64,000 nt of DNA from positions 41,404-105,403 of the forward strand of contig NZ_LWHM01000008.1 of assembly GCF_001642735.1 (NCBI RefSeq), read 5' to 3'. The number at the start of each line of letters is the position of its first letter. Position 1 is the stretch's first letter. Below, in pieces: positions 27,883-35,005 of this stretch. The notes beneath the pieces are model-generated. The model made no database searches. It was not told the DNA's origin and worked only from the letters and a program-made list of their open reading frames with translations. The translations under genes were made by a program, and so were the position numbers. Source of the DNA: Pseudohongiella nitratireducens. Its GTDB lineage: Bacteria; Pseudomonadota; Gammaproteobacteria; Pseudomonadales; Pseudohongiellaceae.

Positions 27883-28800
27883 TTACGCACCGCCGCGCTT
27901 ACTGTTGGTCTGCGTATCGACACAGCCACTGCCTTCCTGCTCAATTTCAAGTGTTGAGTGGCTGACGTCGAATTGGTCATGAAGCATACGCTTTAAATCG
28001 GTCTTCACCCGTTCAATATCGGGCAGATTGGCCTTCTTTACGACAACATGTGCTTCCAGTGCGATTGTGTGTTCAGCGAGTTCCCAAACATGTACATGAT
28101 GGACGCTCACAACATCGTCCACATGCTCCATGGCGCTGATCACGTCATCAATGGAGACTCCCTTTGGTGTGCCTTCCATCAGCAAGTGAATGGTTTTCGG
28201 TAGCATACTGAAGCCTTGCCACAGCACGTACCCAGCGATCATCAACGTCAGCACAGTGTCCGTCCAGTACCAGCCATACAGCAGTATCAAGGTCCCCGCT
28301 ATAACAACACCGACGGACGCCATCGCATCCGACACATTGTGCAAGAACGCGGCCTTTATGTTCATGCTGTTCTTTGACATCGTGTAGGTGAGTATGGCCG
28401 TGGCAAGATCTACAATCAGAGCTATTCCTGCCACCACGACCACCGTCCAGCCTTCGATGGGCTGCGGGGCAAATAGCCGTCCTATAGCCTCGTAGACAAG
28501 GTACATACCGACAATGACTAGCGTGACCAGGTTGATCAAGGCCGCTATGGTTTCACTGCGTCGGTAGCCGAAGGTTTTGAAGGCATCGGGCGGTCTGCGA
28601 CCGATTTTGCGCGCGATGAGCGCGATCGCGAGTGATGCGGCATCGCTCAGATTATGGAGTGCGTCAGCTATGAGCGACAGGCTACCAGAAAGTATCCCAC
28701 CGACCACTTGCGCTAGTGTCAGGATTGCATTGACGCCAATTGCAGCAATCAGACGTTTATCGCCCATGGCCTTGGTGCTATGGTTATGCTCATGTCCCAT
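27883..28800 (-). CDS. czcD: Cation diffusion facilitator CzcD
   Basis: About 305 aa starting MGHEHNHST, with the N-terminal His segment typical of CzcD. Six membrane helices with two HxxxD metal sites: SLSLIADALHNLSDAASLA and AAFLHNVSDAMASVGV. A C-terminal cytoplasmic domain follows (VHHVHVWELAEHTIALEAHVV). Exports Zn, Co and Cd from the cytosol. ATG at 28800 chosen because of the GGGAG upstream and the conserved start. Same strand as, and downstream of, the PII-like gene and the czcA scrap: the tail of a once larger czc operon. Confidence 0.95.
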   Translation of the reverse strand: MGHEHNHSTKAMGDKRLIAAIGVNAILTLAQVVGGILSGSLSLIADALHNLSDAASLAIALIARKIGRRPPDAFKTFGYRRSETIAALINLVTLVIVGMYLVYEAIGRLFAPQPIEGWTVVVVAGIALIVDLATAILTYTMSKNSMNIKAAFLHNVSDAMASVGVVIAGTLILLYGWYWTDTVLTLMIAGYVLWQGFSMLPKTIHLLMEGTPKGVSIDDVISAMEHVDDVVSVHHVHVWELAEHTIALEAHVVVKKANLPDIERVKTDLKRMLHDQFDVSHSTLEIEQEGSGCVDTQTNSKRGGA

Positions 28801-28874
28801 GGGATAGCCGCTCCCTTGAATATACAATCTGAAAGAAGGGCTGGGATGCCCAGTGGCATCCCAGCTACTCAACA

Positions 28875-29216
28875 TTAGATGACGCTTGAATCCTCAACAC
28901 CATCCTGAATGCGGATTGCACGCCTGATATCGCTAACAAAGATACGACCGTCCCCCCTAAGCCCAGTATGGGCTTCGGTTTTCAGCAGCTCCACTACGGC
29001 ATCGACGAGGTGGTCCTGACACACGATCTCCACCTTCACATGCTCGGAGAACTCCGACGCACCCGCAATCGGGTGCGTGGCGCTGCTCTGCGCCTTGCTG
29101 CGACCGAAACCCCGGACTTCCGAGACGCTCATCCCGGTAATGCCATCCAGGCGATGCAGCGCCAGAGTGACCGATTCCAGTTTACGCGTTTTGATGTAAG
29201 CTTTTACCTCTTGCAT
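28875..29216 (-). CDS. PII-like protein associated with metal RND operons
   Basis: 113 aa with the beta-alpha-beta pattern of the PII superfamily: MQEVKAYIKTRKLESVTLALHRL, then SVSEVRGFGRSK (T-loop entry), HVKVEIVCQDHLVDAVVELL and GDGRIFVSDIRRAIRI. It lacks the Tyr-uridylylation site of GlnB. PII-like genes next to czcA-type transporters form the group called PII-NG, with a proposed regulatory role in metal efflux. It sits between a czcA 3' remnant and czcD, matching that context. Ligand unknown. Confidence 0.85.
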   Translation of the reverse strand: MQEVKAYIKTRKLESVTLALHRLDGITGMSVSEVRGFGRSKAQSSATHPIAGASEFSEHVKVEIVCQDHLVDAVVELLKTEAHTGLRGDGRIFVSDIRRAIRIQDGVEDSSVI

Positions 29217-29225
29217 GGTGTCACC

Positions 29226-29435
29226 TCAAGACGTTGAGTTGTCGCCGTTGGAACGATCGGCGAACCAGGGGTAGAGAGCTGGCAGAATCACCAACGTTAG
29301 AATGGTCGCGGTTACCAGCCCACCAATAACCACGGCTGCCAAAGGTCGCTGGACTTCGCTGCCCGTCCCAGTGGCAAACAGCAATGGCGCCAAGCCCAGA
29401 CCCGTGGTGACAGCGGTCATGATGACCGGACGGAC
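29226..29435 (-). pseudogene. czcA: 3' remnant of a czcA-type RND transporter gene
   Basis: About 69 C-terminal residues only: RPVIMTAVTTGLGLAPLLFA, TGSEVQRPLA and ILTLVILPALYPWF, the last membrane helices of a heavy-metal RND pump. They align with the end of the intact CzcA at 50950-54093 in this window. Upstream of the RPV point the frame is unrelated, so more than 95% of the gene and all of czcCB are gone. The junction lies about 120 bp from the czcI-like gene. Confidence 0.92.
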
Positions 29436-29556
29436 GGGTGAATAGAGAGTGAAACATGTGTTACCTGCCTGATATTTCAGTGGTAGAAATGTGCCGATCT
29501 GCACCGGGTCAAGCGCCGGGCAAGAACAATCGACAGAGGATCTCTAGGGAGTGAAA

Positions 29557-29895
29557 TCAGGCAATGGGAGGGGGCACATCCGGTGCCATAAAATGCTGAG
29601 GGGGTAACGGCAGTTGTTCCGCCTGCCAGCGGTGACCGGTGGGCAGGTGAGATCCATACCCGCCCGTCTCAACGAAAAACAGATGGGCGTGGGCGTGACA
29701 GCTATGGCTGTGAACGCAGCTACCCCCAGGGGGATGAGAGTGGTTGGCGTGGTCGGCGCTGACGTTACCGTCAGCGCTAGCCAAATGTTCCAACGCCGCC
29801 TCGTCTCCCGTCGCCAGCTCATGCAAATCCGCCGCGAACACGAGGTTCGCGACGGCTACCAGCATTAAAAACAGGATCAGAGAGCTTTTCTTCAT
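29557..29895 (-). CDS. CzcI-like small exported His-rich protein
   Basis: About 112 aa. Signal peptide MKKSSLILFLMLVAVANLVFA, then an acidic stretch, a His/Cys cluster (DHANHSHPPGG and HSHSCHAHAH) and a C-terminus ending DVPPPIA. It occupies the place of czcI, the small gene before czcCBA in Cupriavidus-type operons, with a suspected regulatory or metal-binding role in the periplasm. The transporter genes that should follow have been deleted, so its purpose here is doubtful. Compare 48154-48555, which ends DLPPPIA. Confidence 0.75.
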   Translation of the reverse strand: MKKSSLILFLMLVAVANLVFAADLHELATGDEAALEHLASADGNVSADHANHSHPPGGSCVHSHSCHAHAHLFFVETGGYGSHLPTGHRWQAEQLPLPPQHFMAPDVPPPIA

Positions 29896-29967
29896 GTAGT
29901 TGAGTTTACTTGCAAGCAATCAGACAATACAACTCCTTTCCCGTTTACGGGACCGCGCGTCTGGCTG

Positions 29968-30141
29968 TCACGGTCCGCTAGCCGCCTTCGACAAGCCGTA
30001 GGCGATGACTTCCTTGTAGAGCGGATAGGCCTTCGAAGTCGAGGTCATCTCTTGAGTTGTGTGGAGTAGAGCCATGCCCGCATCACCTTGAAGATCAAGG
30101 GATTTGAAGTCAGGGCTAGCGGTTTGCAGCAACCTCTTCAT
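29968..30141 (-). CDS. Small hypothetical ORF, 57 aa
   Basis: An open frame from ATG at 30141 to TGA at 29968, starting MKRLLQTASPDFKSLDLQGD and ending YGLSKAASGP. I do not recognise it. It lies between the tnpT promoter region and the czcI-like gene, transcribed away from tnpT. Amino-acid composition looks protein-like (no low complexity), but there is no strong ribosome site. It could be a fragment of a longer lost gene. Confidence 0.35.
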   Translation of the reverse strand: MKRLLQTASPDFKSLDLQGDAGMALLHTTQEMTSTSKAYPLYKEVIAYGLSKAASGP

Positions 30142-30161
30142 GACTTACTTGGTCTGGAAAC

Positions 30162-30179
30162 ATCTGTACCTGTACAGAT
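30162..30179. repeat. 18-bp palindrome upstream of tnpT
   Basis: ATCTGTACCTGTACAGAT: perfect 8-bp arms around a 2-base centre. Candidate core of the TnpS/TnpT resolution site or a TnpT operator. Inner spacing (CTGT-N6-ACAG) rules out a standard LexA box. Confidence 0.6.
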
Positions 30180-30333
30180 TTTGGCGTCGGTTTGCGCAAA
30201 AAACGTTCTAACATCAGATAATGCTTTATTATCTTGGGTTAAATTAGGTCTATTCAAAGCTCCCATTACCGCCTAATATAGTACGTATATACATATTACG
30301 TATCACAGTACGAAATAAACAGGAGAGGACAGC

Positions 30334-31353
30334 ATGGCTCGTGGCGGTATCAACAAAGCATTGGTGGCCAAGGCCCATCAGGCCGTTCTAGCCAGGGGAG
30401 AAAACCCCTCCATTGACGCGATACGCATAGAGCTCGGTAATACCGGCTCCAAATCAACGATTCATCGCTATCTCAAAGAGCTGGAGGAGGAGGCGTCCAC
30501 CAGACTCGATGATGAGGCCCTATTGAGCCAGCCCATTAAGGACCTCATTGCGCGCCTGGCATCGCGCCTACAGGAAGAGGCACACGACATCATCGATGAA
30601 AGTAAAAGCCGCTATGAACACCGGATCAAAGAGCTCTCTGACCGCTGCGCCGCGCTCACTCAAGAGGCTGGCCAGCTGGCCGATCAGCAGACAGCGTTGA
30701 AATCGCGCCTTGATGAGACGAGTGAGCAATTGGCTGCCAAATCCGCGGCCTGCGATGCCTTAGATAAACAGCTCAACGAGGTGGGTCAGCGCGAGGCCAG
30801 CAGGGCGGCGCTGCTCAAGGAAAAGCAGGCTCATATCGAATCCCTTGAGGAAAAGCACCGTCACAGCCGGGAGGCACTGGAGCATTATCGTGAATCGGTG
30901 AAAGAGCAGAGGGATCAGGATCAGCGCCGGCATGAGCAACAAATTCAGCAGCTTCAGGCCGAGATTCGCACGTTAAACCAGACAATTTCCGTCAAGCAGG
31001 GCGATTTAACGCAGCTCAACAAGGACAACGCGCGCTTGGTCAGCGAGCTGAGCGCTGCACGCAAAGCAACACAGGACCTCGAATCGAAGCTTAATCGGAC
31101 TGACGCGAAGCTTGAAGATGCCAATAAGCAATTGCAAACCCAGTCGACGGATCTGCAGCAGTACGCCGACAGCGCTCAGCGCCAGGCCTCGCAAATTGAT
31201 GAGCTGACGCAACGCCTTGAATCGGCGCAAAGCAAGGTGCAAGATTTTACCGTCAGCCAGGCCAAACTGGAGGCTGAGCTATCGGTTAAGAACGATATGA
31301 TTGAGCGCCTAATGGCTGAAAACCGGCGCCAATATGACGAACCGGCCACGTAA
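30334..31353 (+). CDS. tnpT: TnpT, cointegrate resolution DNA-binding protein (KfrA-type)
   Basis: 339 aa. The N-terminal 60 residues form a KfrA-like DNA-binding domain (NPSIDAIRIELGNTGSKST, then IHRYLKELEEE). The rest is a very long Gln/Glu/Lys/Leu-rich coiled coil to the end. Size and layout match TnpT of Tn4651, which assists TnpS in cointegrate resolution. AGGAG precedes the ATG. It lies 66 bp inside the right inverted repeat, at the opposite end of the element from tnpS. Confidence 0.9.
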   Translation: MARGGINKALVAKAHQAVLARGENPSIDAIRIELGNTGSKSTIHRYLKELEEEASTRLDDEALLSQPIKDLIARLASRLQEEAHDIIDESKSRYEHRIKELSDRCAALTQEAGQLADQQTALKSRLDETSEQLAAKSAACDALDKQLNEVGQREASRAALLKEKQAHIESLEEKHRHSREALEHYRESVKEQRDQDQRRHEQQIQQLQAEIRTLNQTISVKQGDLTQLNKDNARLVSELSAARKATQDLESKLNRTDAKLEDANKQLQTQSTDLQQYADSAQRQASQIDELTQRLESAQSKVQDFTVSQAKLEAELSVKNDMIERLMAENRRQYDEPAT

Positions 31354-31419
31354 GCGGGAGGTGATCCAGGATTGCTTCTAGATGTCCAATATTTTCCTTT
31401 AAAATCAATGAGATGTAGA

Positions 31420-31458
31420 GTTAGTGGCTGGATTTTACAGCTTTACCGGCCGGACCTC
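31420..31458 (-). repeat. Right terminal inverted repeat of second transposon
   Basis: Read on the minus strand it starts GAGGTCCGGCCGGTAAAGCT. The flanking bases outside (AACAT) do not match those outside the left repeat (TATGA), so no target duplication is present. Confidence 0.9.
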
Positions 31459-31622
31459 AACATGAGTGAGGCATCCGTGCAATTGTTGTCATCCGGAGAA
31501 ATCGACATCGATTTTCTGGATTATGACTGGCGGTTGAATCATGAAAAGTCTCTCAAATGATCAAAGGTGAGAGCAGCACCTGCGACTCCAACTTCTTCTT
31601 GAGAGAAATTGAGAGAAACGTC

Positions 31623-32480
31623 TTAGCGCAGAATCAAGACAGGTACTGTGCTCGTCGCCAGCATTTTCGTGGTATTGCTGCCGACAATAAATTCCCTGAT
31701 GCGTGAGTGGCCGTAGGCGCCCATCACTTTCAGTTCTATATTCAAGCGGTTCTGGAAAGTCATCAGGCTCTCGATAACATCTCCCTGGATCAGATGCGGT
31801 TCGACATTATGGCCGCGCGCCGATAGCAACTCGGTAGCGTGGTTAAGCCGCTGCCGGTTTTCCTCAGTGTCATTAGCAACCATGACGATGTGGCCTGGCA
31901 ATGAAGACAGCAACGGGCTATTGGCAATACGATCAATCGCCTTGTCAGCAGTTTCACTGCCATCATAGGCCAGCATGTAATTGCCCGGGGTAGAAAACTG
32001 CCCCGTGGCCATCAGAATCGGGGTATGAATAGCGCGAACCACATTCTCCACATGAGAGCCAATGGTTTCGGTCTGCAAGTCATGATCACCGCCCAGTCTG
32101 CCAATCACATAGAGGCGGGTTTCACTTTCGTATTTGAGCAAAGCATCCAGCAGTTGATCATGTCTTTGCTCGGTGCTCACATCAGTGGCTCCTGCAGCAA
32201 CTGCCCTGTCTTTGGCATCGCTTAACAGGTGTTTGCCGTGCTCAATCTCCAGTTTCTTGCGCTTTTCATCCAGCTCGGTCAATTCTTCCAGCAGATGTTC
32301 CCTGCTCCCAAGACCAATTGCACCGGATAAGTCTTCATGTGCGGGAGAAACGGTTTTTTCCAGCACATGTAAAAAAGTCAGCGGTGCATTCAGCAGAGAG
32401 CTTGCCCATGCTGCGGTATCACAGACGGTATTAGATATGGCAGACCCGTCGATACAGGCAGTCACCTGGTGTTTTGTCAT
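31623..32480 (-). CDS. Universal stress protein with tandem Usp domains
   Basis: 285 aa. Two Usp folds: residues about 1-150 (VTACIDGSAISNTVCDTAAW..) and 155-285 (YMLAYDGSETADKAIDRIAN..). The C-terminal repeat keeps the ATP-binding GxxGxxxxxxxGS/T pattern as GAYGHSRIREFIVGSNTTKM, ending VPVLILR. It is 16 bp downstream of a SulP transporter on the same strand; this SulP-Usp pairing is widespread and the Usp protein probably modulates or responds to the transporter. Confidence 0.93.
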   Translation of the reverse strand: MTKHQVTACIDGSAISNTVCDTAAWASSLLNAPLTFLHVLEKTVSPAHEDLSGAIGLGSREHLLEELTELDEKRKKLEIEHGKHLLSDAKDRAVAAGATDVSTEQRHDQLLDALLKYESETRLYVIGRLGGDHDLQTETIGSHVENVVRAIHTPILMATGQFSTPGNYMLAYDGSETADKAIDRIANSPLLSSLPGHIVMVANDTEENRQRLNHATELLSARGHNVEPHLIQGDVIESLMTFQNRLNIELKVMGAYGHSRIREFIVGSNTTKMLATSTVPVLILR

Positions 32481-32496
32481 TATTATTCTCCCTCAG

Positions 32497-33984
32497 TTAA
32501 TGGCCAGCCATCAGTTTTTCAACTTCTTCCGGTTTATCGTAGACACCGAATTTATCGACGACGGTACGAGTGGCTTCATTCATACCAACGATGTTGACTT
32601 CAGTGCCTTCACGCCGGAATTTGATAACGATCTTGTCCAGTGCGGCTACCGCAGTAATGTCCCAGAAGTGTGCCTGGTGCAGATCGATATGAACGCTATC
32701 CACCACCTCCTTGAAATCAAAAGAATCCGTGAATTTATCCGCTGAAGCAAAGAAAACCTGCCCGATCACCGTGTACTGACGCTGGCTGTTGTCCACCTTC
32801 TCACTTTTAACGACCATGAAGCGACCAATTCTGTTAGCGAAGAACATCGCTGCCAGCAACACACCTACAAAAACACCGATAGCCAGGTTGTGTGTGGCAA
32901 CCACTACGACGACCGTTGTAATCATCACAATGTTGGTTGACCAGGGGTGCTTCTTCAGATTGATCAAAGAATCCCAGGAGAATGTACCAATGGACACCAT
33001 AATCATCACGGCCACCAGCGCTGCCATGGGAATCTGTTTCAGCCACGTATCCATGAATACCACCATGAACAACAGAAAAACGCCGGCGGTGAGCGTGGAA
33101 AGACGACCCCTGCCCCCGGATTTAATATTGATCACGGACTGGCCGATCATGGCACAACCTGCCATACCGCCCAACAGGCCGGCACTGATGTTGGCGATGC
33201 CCTGCCCCTTGCATTCCCGGTTCTTGTCGCTGCCGCTATCTGTCAGGTCGTCAACGATGGTTGCTGTCATCAAGGATTCAAGCAGACCGACTACGGCCAG
33301 CCCCGCTGAGTAAGGGAAAATGATCTGCAGTGTTGTCAGATTAAGTGGGACATCTGGCCAGAGGAAAACAGGCAAGGTATCAGGCAATTCGCCCATGTCT
33401 CCGACGGTGCGTATATCCATACCAAGAAACAGGGCAATAGAAGTCAATGTCACAATACAAACCAGTGGTGACGGGATGGTTCTACCAACAACGGGTAACA
33501 GCGGGAACAGGTAAATGATGCCAAGCCCGGCTGCCGTCATTGCGTACACATGCCAGGTTACATTGGTCAATTCCGGTAACTGTGCCATGAAAATCAGGAT
33601 CGCCAGGGCATTCACGAAACCTGTGACAACCGAACGGGAAACAAAGCGCATCAGACTGCCCAGTCTGAGATAACCGGCAGCAATTTGTAAAACACCTGTC
33701 AACAAGGTAGCTGCCAGCAGATACTCCAGCCCATGCTCTTTGACCAGCGTTACCATCAACAGCGCCATGGCGCCGGTGGCTGCACTGATCATACCCGGAC
33801 GACCACCGACAAAGGCAATGACCACTGCAATACAGAATGACGCATAGAGGCCGACTTTAGGATCAACGCCAGCAATGATTGAGAAGGCAATTGCCTCGGG
33901 AACCAGTGCTAATGCAACGACGATCCCTGCCAGTAAATCTCCGCGAACATTGGAGAGCCAGTCTTTCTTAATAGTATCTATCAT
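32497..33984 (-). CDS. SulP-family anion transporter (BicA/sulfate permease-like)
   Basis: 495 aa with a membrane domain of about 10-12 helices and a C-terminal STAS domain (about residues 400-495; VHIDLHQAHFWDITAVAALDK). The N-terminus GDLLAGIVVALALVPEAIAFSIIAGV is the SulP signature. Shorter forms like this include sodium-dependent bicarbonate transporters as well as sulfate carriers; the substrate cannot be told from sequence. First gene of a two-gene operon with the Usp protein. Confidence 0.93.
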   Translation of the reverse strand: MIDTIKKDWLSNVRGDLLAGIVVALALVPEAIAFSIIAGVDPKVGLYASFCIAVVIAFVGGRPGMISAATGAMALLMVTLVKEHGLEYLLAATLLTGVLQIAAGYLRLGSLMRFVSRSVVTGFVNALAILIFMAQLPELTNVTWHVYAMTAAGLGIIYLFPLLPVVGRTIPSPLVCIVTLTSIALFLGMDIRTVGDMGELPDTLPVFLWPDVPLNLTTLQIIFPYSAGLAVVGLLESLMTATIVDDLTDSGSDKNRECKGQGIANISAGLLGGMAGCAMIGQSVINIKSGGRGRLSTLTAGVFLLFMVVFMDTWLKQIPMAALVAVMIMVSIGTFSWDSLINLKKHPWSTNIVMITTVVVVVATHNLAIGVFVGVLLAAMFFANRIGRFMVVKSEKVDNSQRQYTVIGQVFFASADKFTDSFDFKEVVDSVHIDLHQAHFWDITAVAALDKIVIKFRREGTEVNIVGMNEATRTVVDKFGVYDKPEEVEKLMAGH

Positions 33985-34367
33985 CTTCGCCTACAAATAA
34001 CTATAACGGGGTCCGATCAAGAAGGAGCTGGACCAGTTGGTAAAAAATGCGTGTTTTTTCAGTACCCTATCGTGAAAACATAAAGAAGGTAATCAATCCA
34101 TACGATGAGGGATGGGAAAAATAAAAAGGAAGGGAAAGGCTATGGCGGACTAATACGCAAAATTTGATCCTGCTCGACGGGTATTGAAAATCAATAATGT
34201 TGATGGCTGATCAACAGGGAAGCAGAATTGTACAGGAAGGGCGTTTTTTTTCAACGCTGGCTGCAACCTGTGTTGCTCCAGCACTGGTTGATTGAAGAAC
34301 GCCTTTCCTCTTTGCTGTTTTGTTTTCGCTTTTGGTAAAAGGCCGGTAGCCCGGCCGAAAACCAGGG
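33985..34367. other. Intergenic region with a candidate terminator
   Basis: 383 bp between the SulP start and the end of the RND operon. It should contain the SulP promoter. Apart from the GGCCGG hairpin at 34341 and a GGAAGGGCGTT / AACGCCTTTCC inverted pair near 34215-34305, I see nothing. Confidence 0.6.
34337..34356 (-). terminator. Hairpin after RND operon
   Basis: On the minus strand GGCCGGGCTACCGGCC (34341-34356) followed by TTTT, just past the stop at 34368. A plausible intrinsic terminator for the operon. Confidence 0.6.
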
Positions 34368-34994
34368 TTAAACGTCAGACGGCGTCCAGTCACAGTCAGG
34401 ACACTCTGGCGAAATATCGTGCTCGGCAAGTACGTCGAAGATAAAATCGCGCCACGTGGTATTTGGCTGCCAGATAGTGTTCATGTCCGCTTTGGCAGTG
34501 GCCACGTCAACATCATCATAAATCACGCGATACAGAAAACTGAAGGCGCTGGCACGGGCGTTGACCTGGCAATGCAATAACGTTTTCCGCTCAGGGCTGT
34601 GCTGCATGGCGTCGGCAAATACATAAAAGTCCTGGGGTAACGGAGCTTCCCAGTCCACCGGAATATGCAGGTAATCCATCCCCAGGTTTTTTACCAGAAT
34701 ATCTTCGTCAGCGATGGCGTTACGATTATTGGTGAACGCGATGTAAACGATACGCTCGTAACCGGCCTCTTTCAGCGCACCTAACTGTTCCTGTGTCGGT
34801 TGACCGGCACTGGCAAAGTTAGGTGAATACTGACGCAGATTGAATACCTCGTTCACGCTTGCCTCCTCTGCCTGTAAATGTGCAGGCACTTCAGTGTCAC
34901 CTGGCTGTGCAAGTGTCAATGGCGAAAGAAGGCAGCATGCAACCAGCAGCCCAGCGCTGAAACGTCCCGGCAATACCCGATTAATCAATGACAT
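34368..34994 (-). CDS. Exported phosphatase-like protein (DSP/BLH, DUF442-related fold)
   Basis: 208 aa. Signal peptide ending TLAQP. The core runs FNLRQYSPNFASAGQPTQEQL, then YERIVYIAF, LGMDYLHIPVDW and LLHCQVNARASAF. The last is a cysteine phosphatase loop in which Cys and Arg are separated by four residues (HCX4R) instead of the canonical HCX5R, a form I associate with the DUF442/BLH branch. Catalysis is therefore uncertain. Last gene of the TetR-adaptor-RND operon, 11 bp after the pump gene; why a periplasmic phosphatase-like protein travels with an efflux pump is unclear. Confidence 0.8.
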   Translation of the reverse strand: MSLINRVLPGRFSAGLLVACCLLSPLTLAQPGDTEVPAHLQAEEASVNEVFNLRQYSPNFASAGQPTQEQLGALKEAGYERIVYIAFTNNRNAIADEDILVKNLGMDYLHIPVDWEAPLPQDFYVFADAMQHSPERKTLLHCQVNARASAFSFLYRVIYDDVDVATAKADMNTIWQPNTTWRDFIFDVLAEHDISPECPDCDWTPSDV

Positions 34995-35005
34995 AGAAAA
35001 ATTCC

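Larger units (their letters stand above)
29920..30333. other. Intergenic region upstream of tnpT
   Basis: 414 bp before tnpT. It holds the 57-aa open frame, an 18-bp palindrome (30162-30179) and, at about 30276-30315, AT-rich repeats of TACGTAT/ATTACGTA. In Tn4651-type elements the resolution site lies beside tnpT, so part of it may be here. Confidence 0.5.
21215..31458. mobile_element. Tn4651-type Tn3-family transposon with cadmium/zinc cargo
   Basis: About 10.2 kb between 39-bp inverted repeats (21215-21253 and 31420-31458, three mismatches, starting GAGGTCCGGCCGGTAAA). It encodes a long TnpA, a tyrosine recombinase TnpS and a coiled-coil TnpT, the gene set of the Tn4651/Tn5041 branch that resolves cointegrates with TnpS/TnpT. 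Cargo: vapBC, a HMA-CDF transporter with a CadR-like regulator, czcD, a PII-like gene, a czcA scrap and a czcI-like gene. The flanks show no 5-bp duplication, and umuC is cut at the left end without continuing on the right, so an adjacent deletion or rearrangement followed insertion. Confidence 0.88.

Noticed and set aside
30162..30179. Possible LexA box (CTGT...ACAG) upstream of tnpT
   Set aside because: The half-sites are separated by six bases, not the eight needed for LexA; kept only as a palindrome.
31372..31560. 62-codon frame crossing the right inverted repeat of the second transposon
   Set aside because: It starts before and reads through the repeat, with no recognisable protein and no ribosome site; chance frame or a scrap of a host gene.
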